Shown here in pieces: positions 8,796 through 17,038 of a stretch of 64,000 bases of DNA; position 1 is the first letter of the stretch; every line of letters begins with the position of its first letter. Source of the DNA: Gammaproteobacteria bacterium (GTDB taxonomy: Bacteria; Pseudomonadota; Gammaproteobacteria; JAJPIJ01); contig JAJVIQ010000007.1 of NCBI GenBank assembly GCA_022071965.1, forward strand, positions 124,001-188,000, in the 5' to 3' direction. A model generated the notes under the pieces. It was given only the letters and a program-made list of their open reading frames with translations. It was not told the DNA's origin and did not search any database. The translations under genes were made by a program, and so were the position numbers.

Positions 8796-9604
8796 GTCAG
8801 CAACCGCCGGTTCGCAACAAGATCTCCATAACGCATCTGCGCGATATGAAGGCCAACGGCGAGCGGATAGCCTGCCTCACCGCCTACGACGCCACGTTCG
8901 GCCGCGTGCTCGACGAGGCGGGGGTGGAGGTCATCCTGGTCGGTGATTCGCTCGGCATGGTGATGCAGGGCCACGACAGCACGCTACCGGTCACCGTCAG
9001 CGACATGATCTACCACTCCGCCAACGTGCGACGCGGTGTCGACCGTGCGATGCTCATGACGGACATGCCGTACATGAGTTACGCGCAACCCGAACAGGCG
9101 CTGTCCACGGCGGCGCGCATCATGAGCGAAGGGCGCGCGCAGATGGTGAAGCTGGAGGGCGGGGGCTGGGTGGCGGACACGGTGCGGCTTCTGACCGAAC
9201 GCGGCATTCCGGTATGCGGACACCTGGGTCTGCAGCCGCAGTCCATACACCGTCTGGGCGGTTACCGCGTGCAGGGCCGCGATACGGAGTCGGCGCGGCA
9301 GATCCGCGAGGACGCCCGTGTGCTGGCGGATGCCGGCGCCGTCATGCTGCTGCTGGAATGCGTTCCGCGATCGCTCGCTGCCGAGATTACACACGCGCTC
9401 TCGATACCGGTCATCGGCATCGGGGCGGGGAGCGACTGCGACGGACAGATACTAGTGCTCCACGACATGCTCGGTATCGGATTCTCGCATCGCTTTACGC
9501 GCGATTTCATGCAGGGCGGCCGCAGCATCACGGAGGCGATCGAGCGCTACGCGAGGGCCGTGAAATCCCGGGAATTCCCCGCCCACGAGCACGGTTTCGA
9601 TTGA
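8792..9604 (+). CDS. panB: 3-methyl-2-oxobutanoate hydroxymethyltransferase
   Basis: First committed step of pantothenate synthesis: ketoisovalerate plus methylene-THF gives ketopantoate. ATG 8792 overlaps the upstream stop and is preceded by AGGAGG at about 8779-8784, giving 270 residues; an in-frame ATG at 8765 is less likely. Seen are [28 protein letters not shown] with the Mg-binding Asp, [15 protein letters not shown] and [21 protein letters not shown] with the catalytic region. panC follows after 27 bp. Confidence 0.97.
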   Translation: MSQQPPVRNKISITHLRDMKANGERIACLTAYDATFGRVLDEAGVEVILVGDSLGMVMQGHDSTLPVTVSDMIYHSANVRRGVDRAMLMTDMPYMSYAQPEQALSTAARIMSEGRAQMVKLEGGGWVADTVRLLTERGIPVCGHLGLQPQSIHRLGGYRVQGRDTESARQIREDARVLADAGAVMLLLECVPRSLAAEITHALSIPVIGIGAGSDCDGQILVLHDMLGIGFSHRFTRDFMQGGRSITEAIERYARAVKSREFPAHEHGFD

Positions 9605-9631
9605 CGGCGGGCGCATCGATCTTCGTCGCAC

Positions 9632-10483
9632 ATGAGGCCTGTCGAGGACATCGACGAATTGCACGCTGCCCTCGCCTCGTGGCGTCGTGCCGGCGATACG
9701 ATCGCCCTGGTACCTACGATGGGCAATCTGCACGCGGGCCATCTTGCGCTGGTAAGGCGGGCCCGTGCCTTGGCCTCGCGCACCGTGGTGAGCATCTTTG
9801 TCAACCCGATGCAATTCGTGGAGGGTGAGGACTTCGATCGTTATCCGCGCACTCCCGAGGCGGACCAGCGTATGCTCGCGGAGGCGGGCGTCGACGCCGC
9901 ATTCATGCCATCGGCTGCCCAGATGTATCCGAACGGGTATGCCGATACGACCCGCGTGCACGTGCCGGGGCTGGAGAGCATCTACTGCGGCGCGTTCCGG
10001 CCGGGCCACTTCACCGGCGTGGCGACAGTCGTCGTCAAGTTGTTCAACCTGGTGCGGCCCGACTTCGCCATCTTCGGAGACAAGGACTTTCAGCAGTTGA
10101 TGCTCGTCAGGCGGATGGCCGCGGACTTGCGTTTCCCGATTGAGATCATCGGCGTGCCGACCGTGCGCGACGCCGACGGACTGGCCCTGTCCTCCCGCAA
10201 CAACTACCTTTCGGCGGAGGAGCGCGGGCGCGCACCGAGGCTGTATGAGATCCTGAGCGGGTTGGCCGCGAAGCTCGAGGCGGGGAGCACGGATTATGCC
10301 GCCTTGCAGGCCGAGGCCATGTCCGGGCTGTCTGCCGCGGGGTTCGTGCCGCAGTATGTCGCGATCTGCCGGCATGCCGATCTGCAGCCGCCGAGGAGCG
10401 CCGATCGTGAGCTGGTGATCCTGGCGGCGGCGTGGCTCGGCAACTCACGCCTCATCGATCACATCGAGGTCAGGGCCGGGTAG
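9632..10483 (+). CDS. panC: Pantoate-beta-alanine ligase
   Basis: Joins pantoate to beta-alanine using ATP. The 283-residue protein carries the nucleotidylyltransferase signature VPTMGNLHAGHLALV (HxGH), then VSIFVNPMQF, GHFTGVATVVVKLFNLVRPD, GDKDFQQLMLVRRM and the KMSKS-like LSSRNNYLS. It is the last gene of the pcnB-folK-dNK-panB-panC run and converges with the coiled-coil gene 23 bp away. No panD is present in the window. Confidence 0.97.
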   Translation: MRPVEDIDELHAALASWRRAGDTIALVPTMGNLHAGHLALVRRARALASRTVVSIFVNPMQFVEGEDFDRYPRTPEADQRMLAEAGVDAAFMPSAAQMYPNGYADTTRVHVPGLESIYCGAFRPGHFTGVATVVVKLFNLVRPDFAIFGDKDFQQLMLVRRMAADLRFPIEIIGVPTVRDADGLALSSRNNYLSAEERGRAPRLYEILSGLAAKLEAGSTDYAALQAEAMSGLSAAGFVPQYVAICRHADLQPPRSADRELVILAAAWLGNSRLIDHIEVRAG

Positions 10484-10506
10484 GCAGGCCGGGGGCGCTC
10501 GTGCCG

Positions 10507-13353
10507 CTACCTTCCGCTGCCCTTCTTGTCGGTATCCTGTTTCTGATTCAGCACCGTGGCGAGCTCCTCGAGCAGGTAGAGGTCGTGCAGCTGCGTGCGC
10601 ACCTTCGCCTCGCGCGCCTTGCGTTTGATCCGCTCACTCTGCGAAGTGCGTGAGCGTCCACGCTTGTTCGCCGCCACGGCCTGCTGCTCCTGCTCGGAGA
10701 TCCAGTCGGACAGCTCCTTTTCGAGCTGACTGCGTAACTGCTCCTGCTGCTCGTAGGTCTGCTCCATCATGCGCTCGTTGGCGGCGCGCGCCTGTTCCAG
10801 GCGCTCCTCGATCCGAACCGCGTCGCGCAGGCGCTCCGCGGCCGCCGCCGCCTCGGCCTTGACCGTCTGGATGTCCATCTTGATCTGATCGACCGCGACA
10901 TTCGTCGTGCCGAGATCGCGCTGCCGGCTCTGCAGGTCATTGAGGTGCTGTTGTACGGTGCGCTGCAGATTCTCGGCCTCCTCGCGCGCCCGCCGTGCCT
11001 CCTCCATCTCCGCTCTGAGCTTGCGGCGCTCATCCTCGAGTTTGCCGAGTTCCTCCTGCAAACGGTTCTGCTCGATGATGCGCGCCTGTTCGTGGGCGTG
11101 GCGATATTCGGCGATAATCTCCTCGGCCTCCTGTGCAGCGGCGCGACGTGCCGCCTCTGCCGCCGCCTTTTCACGTTGAACCAGCTCGAGCATCGCGGTG
11201 TTGCGCAGGAACTCGGTCTCGATCTTCTTGCGCTCCTCCGCGAGGCGTGCCTCGGCCTCCTCGCGCAACTTGCGCTCCTGCTCCTGCTGCCGCATCAGTT
11301 GAGCCTGTGTCGCCTCGAGGCGTTGACGCGCATCCTCCTCGAGCCGCCGCCTTTCCTCCGCGAGGCGTGCCTCGGCCTCCTCGCGCAAGTGACGCTCGTG
11401 GTCCTGCTTGCGTGACAACTCGGCGTGAGCGGCCTCGAGCTGCTTGCGGGCCTCGGCCTCGATACGCGTCTTTTCCTTCAAGAGTTTTGCCTCCGACTCC
11501 TCGCGCAATCGCTTCTCCTGTTCGTGCTGCTGCAACAGCTGCGCCTGGACGAGCTCCAGCTGGGCGCGCGCCGCACGGTCCAGCTTCTGTCGGTCCGCGG
11601 CCAGGCTCGCCTCGGCCTCCGCCTTCATTGCCTGGATGCGTTCCAGTTCCTCGGCATTTCGGCGATACAATTCCTCGAGCCGCTTCTTCTCCGCCTGCAA
11701 TCGCGCATCGGCCTCGGCCTTGATGCGCTGCAGTTGCTCTTCCTGCTCCCGCCGCTGGCGCGCGGCCTCCAGCTCCGCCGCGCGCTTCTGCTCCTCGATT
11801 TCGTGCTTGAGCCGGCGCGCCTCCTCCAGAAAATCCGTGGCTTTGCGGGCCTCCGAATCCAGCTTCTCGCGCTCGCGGCGCAGCCGCTGCTCGATCTCCT
11901 TCTCGGCGGCGCGGCGCGCGGCCTCCGCCTCGGCATTCAATCGCTGACGCTCGGCCTGGAGGCGCTCCTCGATCGCCTTCTCCGCCTGCCGTACGAGCTG
12001 CTGGCGTTCTGCCAGCAGGCGGTCCTGCAGCGCCCGCTCCGCCGACTTTTTCGCGGCCTCCGCCTCGGCCTGCAGACGCTTGGCCTCTTCCAGCGCGAGT
12101 GCCGCGCGCGCAAGTTCGGCCTTGAGCACGGAGGCACGCACCTCGGCCTCGGTCGGATCGGCGACCGGATTTGGCAATTCCGACAGGGGCGCGGTCGGCG
12201 CGGATTCTGCCTCCACGCTTGCGGCGTCGGTCGTCGCCCTCTGCTTCGGCTTGGCCGCGCCGCCCTTGCCGCCTGCCTTGCCGATAGCCGGCGCCGGTGC
12301 GATGTACCGGAAATAGCCGCCCTCGAGGTAGCTCGCCTCGAATCCGCGCTCCGTCAGTACGAACGCGGCCACCGAACTGCGGCTGCCTGTGTCGCAGTAG
12401 GCGATGTAGTGCTTGTCGTGATCGAGCTTGGCGGCCTGCGCACGCAGCATGCTCAACGGGACATTCATGCTCCCGGGTATGGAACCGGCGGCGTGCTCGT
12501 CGCGGAATCGCACGTCGAGCCAGATGGCACCCGACCTCGCGACCTGGTCGCAGCCTTGTTCATAGCTCACGGTGCTGATCAGCGGATTCTTGATGAGATT
12601 GACGAAATCGTCCTTCGTCAACCGCAGCAATGTGCCGGTGCTGAGCATCCGCACCGTGGCGTTGCGGCGGGAGTCCGACACCAGCGCCTCCTCGCCGAAG
12701 CTCTCCCCGACGCCGAGTTCCGCGAGCTTGATCTCCTGCCCGCTGCTGGTGTTGCGCAGCACCTCGCAGCGGCCTTCGCGGATGAGGTAGTAGTAATCGC
12801 CGGCGTCGCCCTGTTTGACGACGACGTCGCCCTTCTTGTACGACACCGCCTCCATGGTCGAAAGCAGCTTGGAGATGTTCGAGGCGGGAACCCGCGCGAA
12901 GAGCTCCGACTGCAGGAGACTGCCGACCCAGTCCGCGTCCGCGCCTTCGATGACTTCGACTTCGATGCCGGATTTGTCGTCATACGCGCCGCCCTCGCCC
13001 CCAAGGCTGAGCAGCTTGTCCAGGAGCAGGCGATTGATGCGCAGCACGGTTATCGCCGTGGTGGCGCGCGCCGACATCTGGCGCGGCTGCAGCTGAGCGA
13101 CCGGGAAGAAGGCCTGGCCGGTGCCGCCATCGAGCTTTTTTATGAGCTGGTCGCTGGCGACCAGCTCGAGCGTGCCTTCCAGGAGATAGTAGGTGTAGTT
13201 GTCGCGGCTGCCCTGGTGAAATACGTAGTCGCGCTTGCGGAAGGTGAGGATCTCGCCGTCCCTGATGATCTGGTCCTGCAAGGCCGGGGCGAGGCCGTTG
13301 ATCGGCACCAGCAGGCGCACCAGTTCTTGGAAATCGTGGTCCTGTTTGTTCAT
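10507..13353 (-). CDS. Multidomain protein: two cyclic-nucleotide-binding domains, rhodanese domain, long coiled coil
   Basis: A 948-residue protein of unknown function. Residues 1-140 form a CNB-like domain with a degenerate phosphate-binding cassette. Residues 145-265 are a second CNB domain with a good cassette, GESFGEEALVSDSRRNATV (Glu221/222, Arg229/230). Residues 268-350 are a rhodanese domain: WLDVRFRDEHAAGSIPGSMN and the active loop CDTGSRSS with Cys320. A Pro/Ala linker (355-405) leads to about 470 residues of Arg/Glu/Ala/Gln-rich coiled coil, then a basic tail near residues 890-920. No signal peptide, membrane segment or DNA-binding motif is seen, so it is probably a cytoplasmic scaffold. 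It lies downstream of a DUF465-type gene on the same strand and converges with panC. Confidence 0.85.
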   Translation of the reverse strand: MNKQDHDFQELVRLLVPINGLAPALQDQIIRDGEILTFRKRDYVFHQGSRDNYTYYLLEGTLELVASDQLIKKLDGGTGQAFFPVAQLQPRQMSARATTAITVLRINRLLLDKLLSLGGEGGAYDDKSGIEVEVIEGADADWVGSLLQSELFARVPASNISKLLSTMEAVSYKKGDVVVKQGDAGDYYYLIREGRCEVLRNTSSGQEIKLAELGVGESFGEEALVSDSRRNATVRMLSTGTLLRLTKDDFVNLIKNPLISTVSYEQGCDQVARSGAIWLDVRFRDEHAAGSIPGSMNVPLSMLRAQAAKLDHDKHYIAYCDTGSRSSVAAFVLTERGFEASYLEGGYFRYIAPAPAIGKAGGKGGAAKPKQRATTDAASVEAESAPTAPLSELPNPVADPTEAEVRASVLKAELARAALALEEAKRLQAEAEAAKKSAERALQDRLLAERQQLVRQAEKAIEERLQAERQRLNAEAEAARRAAEKEIEQRLRREREKLDSEARKATDFLEEARRLKHEIEEQKRAAELEAARQRREQEEQLQRIKAEADARLQAEKKRLEELYRRNAEELERIQAMKAEAEASLAADRQKLDRAARAQLELVQAQLLQQHEQEKRLREESEAKLLKEKTRIEAEARKQLEAAHAELSRKQDHERHLREEAEARLAEERRRLEEDARQRLEATQAQLMRQQEQERKLREEAEARLAEERKKIETEFLRNTAMLELVQREKAAAEAARRAAAQEAEEIIAEYRHAHEQARIIEQNRLQEELGKLEDERRKLRAEMEEARRAREEAENLQRTVQQHLNDLQSRQRDLGTTNVAVDQIKMDIQTVKAEAAAAAERLRDAVRIEERLEQARAANERMMEQTYEQQEQLRSQLEKELSDWISEQEQQAVAANKRGRSRTSQSERIKRKAREAKVRTQLHDLYLLEELATVLNQKQDTDKKGSGR
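11200..11559 (-). repeat. Three tandem 120-bp (40-residue) repeats in the coiled coil
   Basis: Residues 599-638, 639-678 and 679-718 are three in-register 40-residue units with the shared core LREE(A/S)EA(R/K)L and a preceding Q/H-E-(Q/H)-E run. At DNA level, the stretches near 11235-11268 and 11355-11388 are nearly identical and exactly 120 bp apart; a third, more diverged copy lies 120 bp further on. This indicates growth by internal duplication. Confidence 0.85.
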
Positions 13354-13413
13354 TCTTGTCTTTCGCGCGGGCCGCCTTGGTCACCCGCAACCGGGCGAAT
13401 ACGCCCCTGCTGT

Positions 13414-13620
13414 TCAAGCGTCCAGGTCAGGAATGAGCTGGCTCCGCAGTCGTGCGATCTGATCCTTCAGCAGCAGCTTTCTTTTCTTAAGGCGCGTCAG
13501 CTGCAGTTGGTCCACACCCGGGTCGGCGGCGAGCCGCCGGACGATCTCGTCCAGATCGCGGTGCTCCACTTCGAGCTCGAGAATCCACTTCTGGATCGAT
13601 TTTGGCTTTTCCTCGCTCAT
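13414..13620 (-). CDS. DUF465 (YdcH-like) small helical protein
   Basis: A 68-residue, highly charged helical protein. It resembles the DUF465/YdcH family: an N-terminal helix with EHRDLDEIVRRL and a second helix, LTRLKKRKLLLKDQIARL, forming a hairpin. Members are small cytoplasmic proteins of unknown function. It lies 60 bp upstream of the CNB-rhodanese gene and 73 bp downstream of hemC on the same strand. The pairing of a helical-hairpin protein with a long coiled coil is suggestive but unproven. Confidence 0.8.
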   Translation of the reverse strand: MSEEKPKSIQKWILELEVEHRDLDEIVRRLAADPGVDQLQLTRLKKRKLLLKDQIARLRSQLIPDLDA

Positions 13621-13693
13621 ATCGAATTCAGCACACGTGGCCCCTCCACCGAAGGGTCGTCCGCGCTGGCGGGTGCCCGTTCAAGCCCATGAA

Positions 13694-14653
13694 TTATAGA
13701 CCCCCCTTCACGCCCAGACCGTGCTCGGAGAGGGCCGCAAGGATTGAACCGGCGCCACGCCGCAGCAATTCCTCTGCAAGCTCCAGGCCTAGTCGTTCGC
13801 CTTGATCGGCCGCGCCCGCACTGCTGCCGCGCACCAGGCGGGCGCCGTCCGGGCTGCCGACCAGCGCCTCCAGCTCGATCGTTTCACCCCGCAGCCGGGC
13901 GTGGCCCGCAATCGGGACCTGGCAGCCGCCGAAAAGGCGCCGGTTGATGGCCCGTTCGGCCAGCACACAGACGGCCGTCTCGCCGTGGTGCAGCGGCGCG
14001 ATCAGGGCATGGATCTCCGTGTCATCGGCCCGGCATTCCACCCCGATCGCGCCCTGTCCGATGGCCGGCAGCATGATCGGAGGCTCCAGGTACTGCCTCA
14101 CCCTGGCGGCGAGACCGAGGCGTCGGACGCCCGCGGCCGCCAGAATGATGGCGTCGAAACGCCCGTCGTCCAGGTGCTTGAGGCGGGTGCCGACGTTGCC
14201 GCGCAGGTCCTCGGTGAGAAAGCCCCGACTCAACGCATGCAACTGGCATTGCCGGCGCAGGCTCGAGGTGCCTATGCGGGCCCCCTCGGGCAACTCCTCC
14301 AGGCTGCCGTACGCATTGGAGATGAAGGCGTCGCGCGGATCGTCGCGCTCGAGGATAACCGGCAGGGCGAGGTCCGCAGGCAGGTCGACGGTGACGTCCT
14401 TCATGGAGTGGACGGCGATGTCGGTCTGCCGCTCGCGCAGGCTTTGCTCGAGTTCCTTGATGAACAGGCCCTTGCCGCCGATCTTGGCCAGCGGGCTGTC
14501 CAATATCTTGTCCCCCGTGGTCTGTATCGCTAGCAGCTCGACGCGCAGGCCCGGATGCGCCGACTGTAGCCGCGCCCTCACGTGCTCGGCCTGCCAGAGG
14601 GCGAGCGGGCTCTTGCGGGTGGCGATGCGAAGTGGCCTGGACGGGGTGCGCAT
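13694..14653 (-). CDS. hemC: Porphobilinogen deaminase (hydroxymethylbilane synthase)
   Basis: Polymerises four porphobilinogens into hydroxymethylbilane for haem synthesis. The frame is open upstream to 14713, but ATG 14653 gives [21 protein letters not shown] and a normal 319 residues. Motifs include [56 protein letters not shown] and [12 protein letters not shown] with the dipyrromethane-attaching Cys. gshB diverges from its start across about 97 bp. hemE is in the window at 40.8 kb but is not linked. Confidence 0.97.
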   Translation of the reverse strand: MRTPSRPLRIATRKSPLALWQAEHVRARLQSAHPGLRVELLAIQTTGDKILDSPLAKIGGKGLFIKELEQSLRERQTDIAVHSMKDVTVDLPADLALPVILERDDPRDAFISNAYGSLEELPEGARIGTSSLRRQCQLHALSRGFLTEDLRGNVGTRLKHLDDGRFDAIILAAAGVRRLGLAARVRQYLEPPIMLPAIGQGAIGVECRADDTEIHALIAPLHHGETAVCVLAERAINRRLFGGCQVPIAGHARLRGETIELEALVGSPDGARLVRGSSAGAADQGERLGLELAEELLRRGAGSILAALSEHGLGVKGGL

Positions 14654-14750
14654 GCGGTTGTTGGATTCGGCCGGCGTGGAACCTATGCTAGCGGCCGGAC
14701 CTCTTGGGCACAAACCGTGGAGTCTCCCGAGGAAAGGCGGCGTTCAGCGT

Positions 14751-15704
14751 ATGACGGTGCGTCTCGGCGTGGTGATGGATCCTATCGGCGAGATCAAGAT
14801 CGCCAAGGATACTACCTTTGCATTGCTGCTGGCGGCGCAGGCCAGGGGCTGGATACTGCACTACATGGAGATGGCGGACCTTTCCTTGTCCGACGGCGTT
14901 GCCCATGCGCGCACCCGCCTGCTGACCGTGAACGACGACCCCGCCGGCTGGTACCGCTTTGGCGAGACCCGATCCATGCCGCTGACGGAGCTCGACGTGG
15001 TGCTGATGCGCAAGGACCCGCCCTTCGACATGGAGTATGTATTCAGCACCTATCTGCTGGAGCAGGCGGAGCGGGCCGGCGTGCTGGTCGTCAACCGGCC
15101 CGCGAGTCTGCGCGACGCCAACGAGAAGCTGTTCACCGCCTGGTTTCCGCAGTGCTGCCCCCCGACACTGGTCACGCGCCGGGACAGGCAGATCCGGGGC
15201 TTCCTGCGCGAGCATGGCGATATCGTCGTCAAACCGCTCGACGGGATGGGGGGCACGTCGATCTTCCGGCTGCGGGACGGGGACCCCAACACCGGCGTCA
15301 TCATCGAGACCATGACGCGGAACGAGGAGCGATACGTGATGGCGCAGCGATTCATCCCGGAGATCGTCGAGGGCGACAAGCGCATCCTGATGATCGATGG
15401 GGAGCCGGTGCCCTATGCGCTGGCGCGCATCCCGGCACCCGGCGAGACGCGCGGCAATCTCGCCGCCGGCGGGCGCGGCGAAGGGCGCGCGCTCGGCGAC
15501 CGCGACCGGTGGATCTGCGCCCAGGTCGGGCCGGTGCTGCGCGAACGCGGTCTGCTGTTCGTCGGCCTGGACGTCATCGGCGATTACCTGACTGAGGTCA
15601 ACGTGACCAGCCCGACCTGTCTGCGTGAGCTCGAATCGATCTACGGCATCGACATCAAGTCGAACGTGCTCGACGCCATCGCCGCCCGATGCCCCAGGCG
15701 GTGA
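14751..15704 (+). CDS. gshB: Glutathione synthetase
   Basis: ATP-grasp ligase that adds glycine to gamma-glutamylcysteine. ATG 14751 gives 317 residues, equal to the E. coli enzyme. Seen are LGVVMDPIGEIKIAKDTTFA, RKDPPFDMEY, VVNRPASLRDANEKLF, DIVVKPLDGMGGTSIFR, RFIPEIVEGDKRILMIDGEP, NLAAGGRGEGRALGDRD and EVNVTSPTCLRE. It diverges from hemC and is followed 71 bp later by a TonB-type gene, as in Pseudomonas. Confidence 0.97.
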   Translation: MTVRLGVVMDPIGEIKIAKDTTFALLLAAQARGWILHYMEMADLSLSDGVAHARTRLLTVNDDPAGWYRFGETRSMPLTELDVVLMRKDPPFDMEYVFSTYLLEQAERAGVLVVNRPASLRDANEKLFTAWFPQCCPPTLVTRRDRQIRGFLREHGDIVVKPLDGMGGTSIFRLRDGDPNTGVIIETMTRNEERYVMAQRFIPEIVEGDKRILMIDGEPVPYALARIPAPGETRGNLAAGGRGEGRALGDRDRWICAQVGPVLRERGLLFVGLDVIGDYLTEVNVTSPTCLRELESIYGIDIKSNVLDAIAARCPRR

Positions 15705-15733
15705 ATACGCGCGGTTTGCGCGGGCGTTGAGGT

Positions 15734-15739
15734 TATAAT
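15734..15739 (+). promoter_or_regulatory. Possible -10 element upstream of the TonB-type gene
   Basis: A perfect TATAAT lies 30 bp after the gshB stop and about 37 bp before the proposed TTG start. No good -35 hexamer is visible at 16-18 bp, so it may be a weak or activated promoter. Confidence 0.35.
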
Positions 15740-15775
15740 CGGCCCGGAACCTGAACGGCGAGAGACCCTGGACCC

Positions 15776-16855
15776 TTGGCTGCCATCACCGTCGACACTG
15801 CCGTCACCGACAGCGACCGACTCAGTCTCACGCTGTGCCTTGCGATCCTGTTTCACGCCATTCTCATCCTCGGTGTGAGCTTCATCCCGCCCAAGGTCGA
15901 TCTGCCCAACTACGAGACGATGGAGATCGTCCTCGTAAACAGCGAGTCCGCCGAGAAGCCGGAGCAGGCCAAGCTGCTCGCACAGGCCAACCAGGTGGGG
16001 GGCGGGGATGAAGACACCGACGAGCGGCCGGCCACGCCTCTCACCACGCCGGTGCCGGCGGCAGTCGCCGCGGTTTCCATGGCGCCAGACCCGGAAATCA
16101 CCCCGCAACTTCCGGCGCCGCGCCCCGAACCCCAGGCGTTTGCCGTTTCCACGCATGCGGCGACACCGGTGGAGGGACAGGCGGCAGCCGGGCGGCAGGC
16201 CGACGAGGCGGCGGCGACCCGGGAACTGGTGGCCGAGGCGGTAAAGGAGCTCGATCGTCAGCTGAACGAGACGCCGCGAAGCGAGACTGACGTCCTGAAA
16301 CAGGCGGAGCCGGCCAGGAAGCCGGAAGAGGACCCCGTCCGCAAGGCCGAGGCGCCGCGATCGCCGGAGGCGGAGCAGAACGCCGCCGCGGCGCCAACCC
16401 CGGCGACGCCCTCGGGAGCCGCACTCATCGCGCGGTCGTTCGAGATCGCCAGTCTCGATGCCGAGATCGCCGAGCGCATGGAGGCCAAGGCCAAGCGGCC
16501 GCGCCGCAAGTTCATCTCGGCGACGACCTCCGAGTACAAGTTCGCCGCCTATATGGAGGCGTGGCGCGCAAAGGTGGAGCGGATTGGAAACCTGAACTAC
16601 CCGGATGAGGCGCGCCGCGACAAGCTTTCGGGCAGCCTGATCCTCGATGTGGCGCTGCGATCCGACGGCAGCGTCGACGAGATCACCGTGCGCAAACCCT
16701 CGGGGCACGCGGCGCTCGATGATGCGGCCATACGCATCGTCAAGCTTGCCGCGCCCTATGCGGCATTTCCCGCGGCGTTCAACAGGGAGGTCGACATCCT
16801 GCACATCACGCGCACCTGGCAATTCCAGAGCGGCGACCGCTTCGCCAGCCAGTAG
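15776..16855 (+). CDS. TonB-type energy transducer
   Basis: A 359-residue inner-membrane protein that would couple the proton-motive force to outer-membrane receptors. A TTG start is the only usable one, since a stop in the same frame lies at 15752; GAGAGA precedes it. One N-terminal membrane anchor (LTLCLAILFHAILILGVSFI) is followed by about 220 residues rich in Pro, Ala and Glu and a C-terminal TonB fold (AKVERIGNLNYPDEARRDKLSGSLILDVALRSDGSVDEITVRKPSGHAALDDAA in several motifs). It is the counterpart of the TonB-like gene between gshB and yqgE in Pseudomonas. No exbB or exbD is nearby, but a TonB-dependent receptor is convergent. Confidence 0.9.
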   Translation: MAAITVDTAVTDSDRLSLTLCLAILFHAILILGVSFIPPKVDLPNYETMEIVLVNSESAEKPEQAKLLAQANQVGGGDEDTDERPATPLTTPVPAAVAAVSMAPDPEITPQLPAPRPEPQAFAVSTHAATPVEGQAAAGRQADEAAATRELVAEAVKELDRQLNETPRSETDVLKQAEPARKPEEDPVRKAEAPRSPEAEQNAAAAPTPATPSGAALIARSFEIASLDAEIAERMEAKAKRPRRKFISATTSEYKFAAYMEAWRAKVERIGNLNYPDEARRDKLSGSLILDVALRSDGSVDEITVRKPSGHAALDDAAIRIVKLAAPYAAFPAAFNREVDILHITRTWQFQSGDRFASQ

Positions 16856-17038
16856 ACGCCGGAGCGCGCGGGTGGCCCCCGGTCGCTCCGTCGGCGGCCG
16901 CTCGTCAGCCATGCAATTCTCATGTCCTCGGGCCGTGGCGCGTGACCGGCCGCTGGCATACGGTCGCCCTGCCGGCGGTTCCACCCGTTGCCTGGAGCCC
17001 GGATGCCAGGGCGCAATGATGCCGGGGAACCGCTGGCC
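16856..17038. other. Convergent gap between the TonB-type gene and the receptor gene
   Basis: This 183-bp stretch lies between two 3' ends. It is GC-rich, contains no plausible gene, and no hairpin with a T tract is recognised on either strand. Confidence 0.4.

Noticed and set aside
11200-11559. Regularly spaced repeats considered as a CRISPR array
   Set aside because: The 120-bp period is in frame, has no spacers and lies inside a coiled-coil gene.
11425-13692. 755-residue open frame on the plus strand opposite the CNB-rhodanese gene
   Set aside because: It mirrors the biased codons of the coiled coil, is Leu/Arg/Gln-rich and has no domain; the minus-strand protein has three recognisable domains.
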